Shown here piece by piece: positions 50,403 through 59,068 of a stretch of 64,000 nucleotides of DNA (the stretch's first letter is position 1; every line of letters begins with the position of its first letter). The notes under the pieces were generated by a model. That model saw nothing but the letters and a program-made list of their open reading frames with translations, was not told the DNA's origin and did no database searches. This stretch comes from Aeromicrobium stalagmiti (lineage in GTDB: Bacteria; Actinomycetota; Actinomycetes; Propionibacteriales; Nocardioidaceae). Both the position numbers and the translations under genes were made by a program. The stretch spans positions 1,506,406 to 1,570,405 of the forward strand of contig NZ_JABSTZ010000001.1 of NCBI RefSeq assembly GCF_013283745.1, read 5' to 3'.

Positions 50403-50966
50403 ATGCGCCTCCTCATCATGGGCCCGCCTGGCGCGGGCAAGGGAACTCAGGCCGTGAGCCTGGCGGAGCGCATCGGTGGGGCGCACATCTCCACGGGAGA
50501 CATCTTCCGGGCCAACATCCAGCAGCAGACCGAGCTGGGCAAGACGGCACAGCGCTACTCCGATGCGGGCGAGTACGTCCCTGACGAGGTCACCAACGCG
50601 ATGGTCAAGGACCGTCTGGCGCAGGACGACGCCCGTGAGGCGTTCATCCTCGACGGCTATCCGCGCACCGTGGGTCAGGTCGACACGCTCGACGCGATCC
50701 TCGACGAGCTGGGCAACCACCTCGACGGTGTCATCGAGCTCGTCGTCGATCCCGAGGAGCTCATCCAGCGTCTGCTGAAGCGGGCCGAGACGAGCGGGCG
50801 GGCTGACGACACCGAGGACGTCATCCGGCACCGCCAGGAGGTCTACACCAACGAGACGGCACCGCTGCTCGCGGTGTACGGCTCGCGCGGCCTGCTGATC
50901 CAGGTCGACGGCGTCGGCGACGTCGACGAGGTCTCGCACCGCATCGACGCGGCGCTCCCGTCCTAG
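50403..50966 (+). CDS. adk: Adenylate kinase
   Basis: A 187-residue short-form enzyme (ATP + AMP = 2 ADP) without the extended lid. P-loop [10 protein letters not shown] is at 7-16, the AMP site contains STGDIFRA and [12 protein letters not shown] 50403 follows directly on the secY stop. Confidence 0.98.
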   Translation: MRLLIMGPPGAGKGTQAVSLAERIGGAHISTGDIFRANIQQQTELGKTAQRYSDAGEYVPDEVTNAMVKDRLAQDDAREAFILDGYPRTVGQVDTLDAILDELGNHLDGVIELVVDPEELIQRLLKRAETSGRADDTEDVIRHRQEVYTNETAPLLAVYGSRGLLIQVDGVGDVDEVSHRIDAALPS

Positions 50967-50982
50967 CCGGTCGCGTCCGCTG

Positions 50983-51795
50983 ATGTTCGAGCGCGGCATC
51001 GAGATCAAGACTCCGGCCCAGATCGAGACGATGCGGGCCGCCGGCCTCGTGGTCGGCGAGACGCTCGAGGTGCTGCGGTCCGCCGCGGTCGCGGGCATCT
51101 CGACCGGCGAGCTCGACGCGATCGCGCACGAGAGCATCCGCTCACGGGGCGCGACGTCGAACTTCCTCGGCTACCACGGGTTCACCGGCGTGATCTGCAC
51201 GTCGGTCAACGACGAGGTCGTCCACGGCATCCCCGGCTCCCGGGTCCTGCGCGACGGCGACATCGTGTCGATCGACTGCGGCGCGATCGTCGACGGGTGG
51301 CACGGCGACGCCGCCACCACCGTGGCGATCGGTGAGGTGCCCGACGAGGTCACCGAGCTCATGCGGGTGACCGAGGAGGCGATGTGGCGTGGCATTGCCG
51401 CCGCGTCCCTCGGCGGACGGGTGTCCGACATCAGCCACGCGATCGAGACGACGATCGACGCCGCGGGCGACTATGGGATCGTCGAGGGCTACACCGGTCA
51501 CGGCATCGGCTCGCAGATGCATCAGCCGCCCAGCGTCCACAACTACGGCAAGCCGCGGCGCGGTCCCAAGCTCGTCAAGGGGCTCGCCCTCGCGGTCGAG
51601 CCGATGGTCACGCTCGGCACGGCGCAGACGCGCACGCTGGCCGACGACTGGACGGTCGTGACGACCGACGGCTCGTGGGCCGCGCACTACGAGAACACCT
51701 TCACGCTCACCGACACCGGCGCATGGGTGCTGACGGCGCTCGACGGCGGCAAGGCCCGGCTGGCCGAGCTCGGTGTGCCCTATGGGGGAGACTGA
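50983..51795 (+). CDS. map: Methionine aminopeptidase, type I
   Basis: A 270-residue metallopeptidase that removes N-terminal Met. The five metal ligands are visible in order in SIDCGAI, WHGDAATT, GYTGHGIG, LAVEPM and HYENTF. No clear ribosome site precedes the ATG; coupling to adk is likely. In most actinobacteria infA follows; here about 5 kb of other genes intervene. Confidence 0.97.
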   Translation: MFERGIEIKTPAQIETMRAAGLVVGETLEVLRSAAVAGISTGELDAIAHESIRSRGATSNFLGYHGFTGVICTSVNDEVVHGIPGSRVLRDGDIVSIDCGAIVDGWHGDAATTVAIGEVPDEVTELMRVTEEAMWRGIAAASLGGRVSDISHAIETTIDAAGDYGIVEGYTGHGIGSQMHQPPSVHNYGKPRRGPKLVKGLALAVEPMVTLGTAQTRTLADDWTVVTTDGSWAAHYENTFTLTDTGAWVLTALDGGKARLAELGVPYGGD

Positions 51796-51799
51796 GCAG

Positions 51800-52225
51800 A
51801 TGAGACGCCTCCTCGCCGCTGCCGCCCTCGTCGTGCTGGCCGCGTGCGGCTCGGAGGGCTCTGCTGGTCCTGAGGCGACGGGTGGCACGACGCCGTCGGC
51901 CACGACCGCTGCTCCGGACGAGCAGCCGTCCGCGCCCGAGCGAGCGGTCGAGACGCTGATGCGGTCGCTGGACGACGGCGACTGCGCGGCGGTCCGGGCG
52001 ATCGTGGTCACCCCGGCGACCGTCGACTGCGACGTCGTGCGGCAGACGGAGGGGTCGTTCGCCGACGAGGGCATCGTCCTCGACGACGTGATCTATGCCG
52101 GGGGACCGGTCGAGGACAGCAGCTCGACCGTGACCATCACCTGGGGCAACGAGTACCCCGACGAGTCCTACGACGTCGAGAAGGTCGACGGCTCGTGGCG
52201 GGTCGTGTTCGACTCCGTCGCCTGA
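51800..52225 (+). CDS. Small putative lipoprotein
   Basis: A 141-residue exported protein with lipobox L13-A-A-C16 immediately after MRRLLAAAALVV. A Ser/Thr/Pro-rich linker (about 17-42) precedes a domain with VETLMRSLDDGDCAAVRAIV and WRVVFDSVA, the helix-plus-sheet look of NTF2-like or DUF4878-type lipoproteins. ATG 51800 has GGGGGAG upstream, and the gene starts 4 bases after map, so it may be transcribed with it. Function unknown. Confidence 0.75.
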   Translation: MRRLLAAAALVVLAACGSEGSAGPEATGGTTPSATTAAPDEQPSAPERAVETLMRSLDDGDCAAVRAIVVTPATVDCDVVRQTEGSFADEGIVLDDVIYAGGPVEDSSSTVTITWGNEYPDESYDVEKVDGSWRVVFDSVA

Positions 52226-52255
52226 TCGCGGTCGACGGGCCCGTGCCCCTGACGA

Positions 52256-54376
52256 TCAGCTGATCGTCAGGGTGCGGCTGTAGCTCGCTCCGGCAACCGT
52301 CGAGGTGCCGCCGTAGGTGAAGCGATAGGTGCGCTCGCCGGCTGCCTGGCCGGTGAGGGCGAGCGTGGCGCGTCCCCTCACCACGGCGACGGTTGCCGTC
52401 CGGGTCGATGCGTAGCGGACCGTGATGGTGCCGCCGGGCGCGGAGACGCCCGGGACGTCGACGCGCAGCGAGAAGGTCACCTTGCCGGCGCCCGGCTTGG
52501 TCGCCGAGGCGGTGACGGTCGAGGCAGCCTTGGCGACGCTGGTCGCCGCGGTGGTGACGGTCGTGGCGGAGTAGCCCGTGGCCTTCATGGTGACCGTGGC
52601 CGAGAGCCGATGCCCCAGGTCGTTGGCGTTGACACGGTGCGTTCGACCGGTGGCTCCGGAGAGCGGCTTGCCGTCGCGCAGCCACTGGTAGCGCAGCGAT
52701 GCACCGGTCGGGGTGTGGGTGCCACCCGCGATCGACAGCACCGAGTCGAGTCGGGGCGTTCCCGTGACCGTCGGTGCGGCAGTGACGCGGATCCGTCCGT
52801 TGGCGACGACCGTGGTGTTGACCGACGACGCGGCCGACGTCGAGAACCCGTCGCGGCGGGCAGTGACCCGGACCCGCATCTTGAGCCCCCGCTCGCGGTG
52901 CGACGGGGCGAACGACTGCCCGGTGGCGCCGGCGACGGCCTGGTCGTTGGCGTACCACTGGAACGAGTAGGTCGCAGTCGGCGACCACGTGCCGGTGGAG
53001 GCGGTGAGCGGCGACCCGACGCGGGGCGTGCCGGAGATGGTCGGACGGGCAGCGACGGACAGGGAGCCTCGGGCGACGCGCCCGGTCGCGACGGAGGCGG
53101 CGGAGGCACTGGTGTAGCCCGGCCGGCTTGCCGTGACTCGCACCGTCACGGTGCCGTCGAGATCCTCAGCACGAGGGACGAACGTCGATCCGGTGGCGCC
53201 GCCGACCTCCTGGCCGTCCACGAGCCACTGGTAGCCATGGGTGAGGCCGGTCTTGCTCCACCCGCCGGGGGAGGCGGTCAGACGGGAGCCGACACGGGGG
53301 GTGCCGGTGATCGTCGGCCTGGCCGTCGACGACAGCGCCCCCGGGGCCACCGCGGCGGTGGTGTCCGACGTCGTGGAGGCGGCGGTGTAGCCGCCCTTCG
53401 CCGCACGGACCCGCACGCTGATGGGCCGACCGACGAGCTCGGCAGCCGGGACGAACGTGCTGCCGGTCGCGCCGTCGATCGCGGTGCCGTCGGCGAGCCA
53501 CTGGTAGGTGTAGGCCGAGGCGGTGGGCGTCCACGAGCCGGCCGACGCGGTCAGGGGTGCATCGACCCGCGGCGTGCCCGAGATGGACGGTGCCTGCGCG
53601 TTGTCGAAGGTGCCCGGCGCGACGGCCTTGGCCGACGACACCGCCTTGGCCGTGGTGTAGCTCGGACGGGTCGCCGTCACCGAGACGGTGAGGTCCTTCT
53701 CGAGCTGGGAGTAGGCCGGGGTGAACGTCTTCTCGGTCGCGCCGCTGATGGCCTTGCCGTTGGCGAGCCACTGGTAGCTGTAGGTGTTGCCCTTGGGGCT
53801 CCAGACGCCGCCCGAGGCCTTGAGCGTCGTGCCGACCCTGACCGAGCCGAGGATGGCGGGCTTGGTCTCGTTGACGATCTTGGGGTCGGAGAAGTGGATG
53901 AACCCGTCGGGCCAGCCGTTGCCGGACTTGGTGATGCGCCGCCAGTCGAACGAGCCGCTCCAGTTGGACTCCGAGACGAGGATCTCGGTCGACGACACGA
54001 CCTTCTCGACGTAGGCGACGTGGTTGCCGGTGCGGCCCCACCAGGCGACGCTGCCGACGGCGGGTGTCGAGTCGGTGACGGAGGCCATCGCCGTGCCCCA
54101 GTCGCGGGCGTTGCCGACGCCGGACTTGGGCCGCTTGTTGGGCAGCCCGTTGGTGGTGACGAGGCGGTAGGCGACGTAGTTGGTGCAGTTGGTGCCGGTG
54201 TACATGTTCCAGTAGCTCGTGCCCTTGTGGGACTCGTAGCCGCTGTGCGAGTAGCCCTTGCCGGTGCAGGAGGAGTAGCCCGTGCAGAGCACGGTGTACG
54301 ACGCCTGGGCAGGGGCGGTCGGCACCAGCAGGGCGGCGAAAAATAGCACGGCAAGTGCAATCCGAGAGCGCGACAC
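52256..54376 (-). CDS. Secreted CHAP amidase with five Ig-like repeats
   Basis: A 706-residue exported protein. A signal peptide (about 1-25, ending APAQA) precedes a CHAP domain (about 30-165) with probable catalytic Cys64 in GTNCTNYVAY and His119 in GNHVAYVEKV, and a polar third residue near 136-138. Such domains cleave peptidoglycan amides or cross-bridges. Five repeats of about 88 residues follow, each with a SGTPRVGSPLTAS-like strand, a YQWLADG strand, and an SVRVRA strand; a final Ig-like domain (about 615-706) ends the protein. The same repeat occurs once in the S8 peptidase at 60890. GTG 54376 is the start. Confidence 0.85.
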   Translation of the reverse strand: MSRSRIALAVLFFAALLVPTAPAQASYTVLCTGYSSCTGKGYSHSGYESHKGTSYWNMYTGTNCTNYVAYRLVTTNGLPNKRPKSGVGNARDWGTAMASVTDSTPAVGSVAWWGRTGNHVAYVEKVVSSTEILVSESNWSGSFDWRRITKSGNGWPDGFIHFSDPKIVNETKPAILGSVRVGTTLKASGGVWSPKGNTYSYQWLANGKAISGATEKTFTPAYSQLEKDLTVSVTATRPSYTTAKAVSSAKAVAPGTFDNAQAPSISGTPRVDAPLTASAGSWTPTASAYTYQWLADGTAIDGATGSTFVPAAELVGRPISVRVRAAKGGYTAASTTSDTTAAVAPGALSSTARPTITGTPRVGSRLTASPGGWSKTGLTHGYQWLVDGQEVGGATGSTFVPRAEDLDGTVTVRVTASRPGYTSASAASVATGRVARGSLSVAARPTISGTPRVGSPLTASTGTWSPTATYSFQWYANDQAVAGATGQSFAPSHRERGLKMRVRVTARRDGFSTSAASSVNTTVVANGRIRVTAAPTVTGTPRLDSVLSIAGGTHTPTGASLRYQWLRDGKPLSGATGRTHRVNANDLGHRLSATVTMKATGYSATTVTTAATSVAKAASTVTASATKPGAGKVTFSLRVDVPGVSAPGGTITVRYASTRTATVAVVRGRATLALTGQAAGERTYRFTYGGTSTVAGASYSRTLTIS

Positions 54377-54397
54377 GCCGTCACTCTACGTGACAGA

Positions 54398-54434
54398 TGG
54401 GGTTGGTGGGACTCGAACCCAGGACCTAGGTCCC
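54398..54434 (-). pseudogene. tRNA or tmRNA 3'-end fragment
   Basis: On the minus strand the sequence reads GGTCCTGGGTTCGAGTCCCA followed by CCAACCCCA: a T-arm with loop TTCGAGT, 4-bp paired stem TGGG/CCCA, an acceptor strand CAACCCC and a discriminator A, with no encoded CCA. The matching 5' acceptor GGGGTTG is absent upstream, where the ddaH coding region begins 20 bases away. It is therefore not a functional tRNA. A remnant of a tRNA or tmRNA gene, possibly an integrase attachment site, is the best explanation. Confidence 0.55.
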
Positions 54435-54453
54435 TGCTGTGAGCCGCTGTGGC

Positions 54454-55317
54454 TCAGCGGTGCAGCTCCATGGTGCAGCACTTGACGCTGCCGCCGGACT
54501 TGAGGAACTCGCCCAGGTCGACCGGCACCGGCGTGTATCCGCGGTCGCGCAGGCTCTCGGCCAAGCCTGTCGCCGCGGACGGGAGCACGACGTGGTGTCC
54601 GTCGCTGACAGCGTTGAGCCCGAGCACCTGGGCATCGGTCTCGGAGCAGATGATCGCGTCGGGGAAGAGGTCGCGCAGCGTGCGCTGGCTGTGCCGGCTG
54701 AAGGCTCCGGGGTAGTAGGCGATGTCGGCCGGGGCGCTGCCGTTGCCGTCGTCGAGCACGGCGATCGCGACGTCGAGGTGGTAGAACCGCGGATCGACGA
54801 GCTCGAGCGACACGACCGGACGATCGAGGGCGTCCGCCGCCTCGATGTGGGCCTGCAGCGAGGTGCGGAACCCGGTCCCGGCGAGGATCATCTGGCCGAG
54901 CGCCAGGAAGTCGCCCTCGCCCTCGTTGGTGTGCACCGGCTCGGTCAGTCGCAGGCCGTGCTGGGTCATCCAGGCGGCGTAGGCGCCACCCTCGGCCGCC
55001 CGCTCGGGGTGGCGGAACTTCGCGCCGTACGCGCGACCGCCGACCACGAGGCCGCCGTTGGCCGCGAACACCATGTCGGGCTGCCCACCCATCGGATCGA
55101 TCAGGTCGACCCGGTGGCCCAGGCTCAGGTAGGTGTTGCGGAGCACCTCCCACTGCAGGCGGGCGCGCTCGACGTGGACGGGGTTCGTGACGTCCATCCA
55201 CGGGTTGATCGCATAGGTCACCTCGAAGTGCTCGGGCGCACACATCAGGTAGTGGCGGGTGCGGGCGACGCGGGTGGTCGCCGGCGCGATGCTCGTGCGG
55301 GTGTCGAGAACGGTCAA
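54454..55317 (-). CDS. ddaH: Dimethylargininase/arginine deiminase-fold hydrolase (DdaH)
   Basis: A 287-residue guanidino-group-modifying enzyme of the pentein superfamily, related to Mycobacterium tuberculosis Rv2323c. NGGLVVGGRAYGAKFRHPER contains a substrate-site region; the His in FYHLDVAIAVLDDG and Cys280 in GGSVKCCTMELHR are the catalytic residues. It likely acts on arginine or methylated arginine. The start is TTG at 55317 with GGAGG 8 bases upstream. The divergent neighbour is an Lrp-type regulator, as in mycobacteria, though the usual rocD partner is absent here. Confidence 0.88.
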   Translation of the reverse strand: MTVLDTRTSIAPATTRVARTRHYLMCAPEHFEVTYAINPWMDVTNPVHVERARLQWEVLRNTYLSLGHRVDLIDPMGGQPDMVFAANGGLVVGGRAYGAKFRHPERAAEGGAYAAWMTQHGLRLTEPVHTNEGEGDFLALGQMILAGTGFRTSLQAHIEAADALDRPVVSLELVDPRFYHLDVAIAVLDDGNGSAPADIAYYPGAFSRHSQRTLRDLFPDAIICSETDAQVLGLNAVSDGHHVVLPSAATGLAESLRDRGYTPVPVDLGEFLKSGGSVKCCTMELHR

Positions 55318-55367
55318 GGTGAGGCCTCCGGGGTGAGCTCATGCAGTGACTCTGCGCAATGAATCCC

Positions 55368-55394
55368 ATGCTAGGGAGGGCAGCGCCCTGACAA
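55368..55394 (-). promoter_or_regulatory. Candidate ddaH promoter
   Basis: On the minus strand TTGTCA (55394-55389) and TAGCAT (55373-55368) are separated by 15 bases, slightly shorter than ideal. It lies in the 156-base region shared with the divergent Lrp gene, which also contains repeated TTGCG/TGCAA-like half sites at about 55430-55463. Confidence 0.35.
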
Positions 55395-55473
55395 CGAATC
55401 GGAAAGTGCGGTTCGAGCGAAGATTTCTTGCGTGCATCGTGAATCTGCGACAGAAACTTGCAACACTGGTGGG

Positions 55474-55941
55474 ATGGACGATCTCGACCGCCAGCTGATC
55501 GGATGCCTGCTCGAGGACGGGCGCGCCAGCTATGCCGCGATCGGTGACCGGATCGGGCTCTCTGCACCTGCGGTCAAGCGGCGGATGGACCGGCTCGTGA
55601 GCGACGGAGTCATCAGCGGGTTCACCGCAGTCCTCGACCCCCACCTGGTCGGGTGGACCACCGAGGCCTACGTCGAGGTGCACTGCAAGGGGACGATCTC
55701 GCCCGACGAGCTGCGGGCCGCGTTCGGTCGGGTGCCCGAGGTGCACTCGGCCGCGACGGTGTCGGGCCCGGCCGACGCGATCCTGCACATCGTGGCCAAG
55801 GACGTCCGTGACCTCGAGCGGGCGCTGGAGCGCGTACGGATCGAGACCGCGAACGTCGACCACACCGAGACGGCGATCGTCCTGTCGCGGCTGATCGAGC
55901 GCTACGGGCCGGGACAGACGGAGTTCAGCCCGCCGAGCTGA
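55474..55941 (+). CDS. Lrp/AsnC-family regulator
   Basis: A 155-residue transcription factor. The N-terminal helix-turn-helix (about 3-60) includes DRQLIGCLLEDGRASYAAIG and LSAPAVKRRMDRLV; the C-terminal RAM ligand-binding domain follows (about 68-145). ATG 55474 is chosen over an upstream frame because GGTGGG precedes it and the HTH begins at once. Divergent to ddaH, it probably activates that gene in response to arginine or ornithine and represses itself. Mycobacterial Rv2324 holds the same position next to Rv2323c. Confidence 0.88.
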   Translation: MDDLDRQLIGCLLEDGRASYAAIGDRIGLSAPAVKRRMDRLVSDGVISGFTAVLDPHLVGWTTEAYVEVHCKGTISPDELRAAFGRVPEVHSAATVSGPADAILHIVAKDVRDLERALERVRIETANVDHTETAIVLSRLIERYGPGQTEFSPPS

Positions 55942-56012
55942 ACCCGCGACTCACATCAGGGTGACAGCCGAGCTCGAGGCCCCACCCAGCCAGCGTCCAT
56001 AGCGTCGACGAC

Positions 56013-56876
56013 ATGCACCCCGGAACCTTCAGAACATGGGCGGCCAGCGCCGCGATCAGTGCCGTCGTGGCAACCGGAGTCGTGGTGGCGACGTCGCAGG
56101 ACTCGGAGGCGGCCACGAATGCCGCCGCGTCCTCGTCGACCGCGGCCACCTCGACCGCGAATGCGTCGTCGACGACGTCGACCGACGCGCTCGAGGCCAT
56201 CGAGACCGACGCGCGGTTCTCCGTCTCGGTGCTCGACGTCGACTCGGGCGCCTCGCTGACCTACGGCGACGGGTCGTTCGACACCGCCAGCATCGTCAAG
56301 GTCGACATCCTCGCGGCGCTGCTGGCCCAGCACCAGGAGGCGGGCACCGAGCTGACCGCGACCGAGCAGGCCCAGGCTGCCGCGATGATCGAGCAGAGCG
56401 CCAACGACGCTGCGACGGCGCTGCTCGAGGCGGTCGGGGGAGAGGTCGGCCTGGAGGCGTTCAACGAGACGATCGGGCTGACCGAGACCGACATCGGCGC
56501 CGACGGCTACTGGGGGCTCACCCAGACCACGTCGGCCGACCAGGTCCGCCTGCTGCAGGTCGTGCTCGGCGACGACTCCGTGCTGACCCCCGACGCGCAG
56601 GCGTACGCGAGGTCCCTGATGTCGAACGTCGTCGACACGCAGGTCTTCGGGGTCTCCGCCGCGGCCGACGACGCCGACAACGCGGTGCTCAAGGTCGGCT
56701 ACCTGCAGCGGTCCGCCACGGGCCTGTGGGACGTCACCAGCATCGGCGAGATCGAGTCCGGCGGCCGGACGTACCTCGTCGCGATCCTGTCGGACGGCAG
56801 CGCGAGCTACGACGCCGGTGTCACTCTGGTCGACGAGATCGCTCGTGCCGCTGTCAGCGGCATGACCGCGATTTGA
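56013..56876 (+). CDS. Secreted beta-lactamase-fold serine hydrolase
   Basis: A 287-residue exported protein. A hydrophobic N-terminal segment (about 8-27) and an Ala/Ser/Thr-rich linker (about 33-58) precede a class A beta-lactamase-like domain. Ser93-I-V-Lys96 is the SxxK motif and Ser129-A-Asn131 the SxN motif. The third motif is Lys227-Val-Gly229 instead of KTG, and no class A Glu166 motif (ExxLN) is seen. It is therefore probably not an efficient beta-lactamase; a cell-wall-related hydrolase or inactive binding protein is possible. The stop overlaps the infA -35 box. Confidence 0.75.
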   Translation: MHPGTFRTWAASAAISAVVATGVVVATSQDSEAATNAAASSSTAATSTANASSTTSTDALEAIETDARFSVSVLDVDSGASLTYGDGSFDTASIVKVDILAALLAQHQEAGTELTATEQAQAAAMIEQSANDAATALLEAVGGEVGLEAFNETIGLTETDIGADGYWGLTQTTSADQVRLLQVVLGDDSVLTPDAQAYARSLMSNVVDTQVFGVSAAADDADNAVLKVGYLQRSATGLWDVTSIGEIESGGRTYLVAILSDGSASYDAGVTLVDEIARAAVSGMTAI

Positions 56877-56902
56877 GTCTGCCGCCCGCGTAGGCGTAGA
56901 AT
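56873..56902 (+). promoter_or_regulatory. Promoter of infA-rpmJ-rpsM operon
   Basis: TTGAGT (56873-56878) and TAGAAT (56897-56902) are 18 bases apart. The -35 box overlaps the upstream stop codon, suggesting the accessory gene was inserted tightly against an existing promoter. The leader of about 145 bases holds a hairpin GGGACTCG/CGAGTCCC (56940-56962). Confidence 0.7.
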
Positions 56903-57052
56903 CGAGAGTCGGCCTTTTCAGGTCCCTCTTCCCATGTCTGGGACTCGGTCTCCTCGAGTCCCGAGCCGGGGTGCTGCTTCGGCAGTCTTGGGGTGCGCCC
57001 GGGCCGATGCAGCAGACAGCAACACCCAGATCGTGCAACCGAAGAAGAGGTT

Positions 57053-57274
57053 ATGGCGAAAAAAGAAGGCGTCATCGAAATGGAAGGTGCCGTAGTCGAG
57101 GCACTGCCCAACGCGATGTTCCGCGTGGAGCTGGCCAACGGCCACAAGGTCCTCGCGCACATCAGCGGCAAGATGCGTCAGCACTACATCCGCATCCTCC
57201 CCGAGGACCGCGTCGTTGTGGAGCTCTCGCCGTACGACCTCTCCCGCGGTCGCATCGTCTACCGCTACAAGTAA
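57053..57274 (+). CDS. infA: Translation initiation factor IF-1
   Basis: A 73-residue OB-fold factor that occupies the 30S A site. It reads [20 protein letters not shown] at the start and ends [11 protein letters not shown] 57053 with AAGAAGAGG upstream is the start; the longer upstream frame is leader. Confidence 0.99.
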   Translation: MAKKEGVIEMEGAVVEALPNAMFRVELANGHKVLAHISGKMRQHYIRILPEDRVVVELSPYDLSRGRIVYRYK

Positions 57275-57308
57275 ACAACCACGTTCAGATCGCAAAGAGA
57301 GACTCTCG

Positions 57309-57422
57309 ATGAAGGTCAACCCGAGCGTGAAGAAGATCTGTGACAAGTGCAAGGTGATCCGTCGCCACGGCCGCGTCATGGTGATCTGCGAGAACCCCCG
57401 CCACAAGCAGCGTCAGGGCTAA
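57309..57422 (+). CDS. rpmJ: 50S ribosomal protein L36
   Basis: A 37-residue zinc-ribbon protein with the full C-plus ligand set in [22 protein letters not shown] (C-x2-C, then Cys and His). [13 protein letters not shown] is the standard start. It lies 34 bases after infA. Confidence 0.98.
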   Translation: MKVNPSVKKICDKCKVIRRHGRVMVICENPRHKQRQG

Positions 57423-57596
57423 CTCAGCTTCTTCACACAGCACGACGAAACATCTGATCGCTCCCGCCGCAGCACGATCGCGGTGGGTCACCCCCGGAAG
57501 CGTAGGCCGGGGCCCGGCTCCGAGTCGCAGAAGACTCGGGAGGCAGTCGGGATGCATCAGGTGACCACACCTCGCTCAACGGAAGGAAATGCCTAG
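57423..57596 (+). ncRNA. rpmJ-rpsM spacer with stacked hairpins
   Basis: The 174-base gap contains GCCGG/CCGGC (57506-57518) and CCGAGTC/GACTCGG (57520-57539, loop GCAGAA), directly stacked. Just before rpsM, an ATG at 57589 starts a 7-codon frame (ATG CCT AGA TGG CAC GCC TCG TAG) overlapping the true start. The layout is that of a translational leader, perhaps for S4 or S13 feedback; no named leader family was recognised. Confidence 0.4.
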
Positions 57597-57965
57597 ATGG
57601 CACGCCTCGTAGGAGTCGATCTCCCGCGCGAAAAGCGCATCGAGATCGCACTCACGTATGTATTCGGGATCGGCCGCACCCGCGCCACCGAGACCCTCGC
57701 AGCAACCGGCATCAGCCCGGACAAGCGAGTCCACGAGCTCGACGACAACGACCTCGTAGCGCTCCGCGATCACATCGAAGCGAACTACCAGACCGAGGGC
57801 GACCTGCGTCGTACGGTCACGGCTGACATTCGCCGCAAGATGGAGATCGGCAGCTACCAGGGCCGTCGTCACCGTGCGCACCTGCCCGTTCGCGGCCAGC
57901 GCACCAAGACCAACGCGCGTACCCGCAAGGGCCCCAAGCGCACCGTCGCCGGAAAGAAGAAGTGA
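57597..57965 (+). CDS. rpsM: 30S ribosomal protein S13
   Basis: A 122-residue head protein. [20 protein letters not shown] and the C-terminal [20 protein letters not shown] are standard. GGAAGG lies 11 bases before ATG 57597; a nearer ATG at 57589 opens only a 7-codon frame. Confidence 0.99.
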   Translation: MARLVGVDLPREKRIEIALTYVFGIGRTRATETLAATGISPDKRVHELDDNDLVALRDHIEANYQTEGDLRRTVTADIRRKMEIGSYQGRRHRAHLPVRGQRTKTNARTRKGPKRTVAGKKK

Positions 57966-57971
57966 TAGCGC

Positions 57972-58367
57972 ATGCCTCCTAAGACAGCTGGCAAGAAGGT
58001 TCGCCGCAAGGAGAAGAAGAACGTCGCTGCGGGCGAAGCCCACATCAAGAGCACGTTCAACAACACCCACGTCACGATCACGGACCCCACGGGTGCCGTG
58101 ATTGCTTGGGCCTCCGGCGGAACCGTCGGATTCAAGGGCTCGCGCAAGTCGACGCCGTTCGCCGCCGGCATGGCCGCGGAGTCGGCCGGTCGCCAGGCGA
58201 TGGAGCACGGGATGAAGAAGGTCGACGTCTTCGTGAAGGGCCCCGGTTCGGGCCGCGAGACGGCGATCCGGTCGCTGAGCGGAGTCGGCCTCGAGGTCGG
58301 CACCATCTCCGACGTGACCCCCAGCCCGCACAACGGCTGCCGTCCCCCCAAGCACCGTCGTCTCTGA
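57972..58367 (+). CDS. rpsK: 30S ribosomal protein S11
   Basis: A 131-residue platform protein. [20 protein letters not shown] and the C-terminal [20 protein letters not shown] are diagnostic. It starts 6 bases after rpsM. Confidence 0.99.
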   Translation: MPPKTAGKKVRRKEKKNVAAGEAHIKSTFNNTHVTITDPTGAVIAWASGGTVGFKGSRKSTPFAAGMAAESAGRQAMEHGMKKVDVFVKGPGSGRETAIRSLSGVGLEVGTISDVTPSPHNGCRPPKHRRL

Positions 58368-58404
58368 CGACTGCCTGATCTTTTCTTTCTAGGAGTTATC
58401 ACTC

Positions 58405-59013
58405 ATGGCCCGTTACACCGGACCTCTCACCAAGAAGTCGCGCCGTCTCGGCATCGACCTCGTCGGTGGTGACGCTGCATTCGAGAAGCGTCCTTACCCT
58501 CCCGGCCAGCACGGCCGCGCGCGTGTCAAGGAGTCGGAGTACCGCAACCAGCTGCTCGAGAAGCAGAAGGCGCGCTACACCTATGGCGTCCTCGAGAAGC
58601 AGTTCCGCAAGTACTACGAGCTCGCGTCGCGTCGTCCCGGCAAGACCGGTGACAACCTGCTCCAGATCCTGGAGTCGCGTCTGGACAACGTCGTCTACCG
58701 TGCAGGCTTCGCCCGCACGCGTCGTCACGCCCGCCAGCTCGTCAACCACGGTCACTTCATCGTCAACGGCGTCAAGACCGACATCCCGTCGTTCCAGGTG
58801 AGCAAGCACGACATCATCGACGTCAAGCCCAAGTCGCTGGAGACCACGCCGTTCATCGTCGCGCGTGAGACGCACGACAAGGACACCGTTCCCGGCTGGA
58901 TCGACGTTGCGCCCGAGCGTGGCCGCATCCTCGTCCACCAGCAGCCCGTTCGCGAGCAGATCACCGTTCCGATCCAGGAGCAGCTGATCGTGGAGTTCTA
59001 CTCCAAGATCTGA
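58405..59013 (+). CDS. rpsD: 30S ribosomal protein S4
   Basis: A 202-residue primary 16S binder. It begins [20 protein letters not shown], has the S4 RNA-binding domain with [20 protein letters not shown] and ends [26 protein letters not shown] lies before ATG, with AGGAG upstream. Confidence 0.99.
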   Translation: MARYTGPLTKKSRRLGIDLVGGDAAFEKRPYPPGQHGRARVKESEYRNQLLEKQKARYTYGVLEKQFRKYYELASRRPGKTGDNLLQILESRLDNVVYRAGFARTRRHARQLVNHGHFIVNGVKTDIPSFQVSKHDIIDVKPKSLETTPFIVARETHDKDTVPGWIDVAPERGRILVHQQPVREQITVPIQEQLIVEFYSKI

Positions 59014-59068
59014 TCCTCACCACAACCCGGACCTTCAAATAGAGGTTGGTTCGGAAAGGAAGAAAACC

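Noticed and set aside
54395..54470. Complete tRNA on the minus strand
   Set aside because: Only the T-arm and 3' acceptor are present; there is no matching 5' acceptor GGGGTTG, no D-arm or anticodon arm in the right orientation, and ddaH coding begins 20 bases away.
54395..54770. Full tmRNA (ssrA) gene
   Set aside because: A tmRNA of about 370 bases would run through most of the ddaH coding region, which has a clear protein with catalytic residues.
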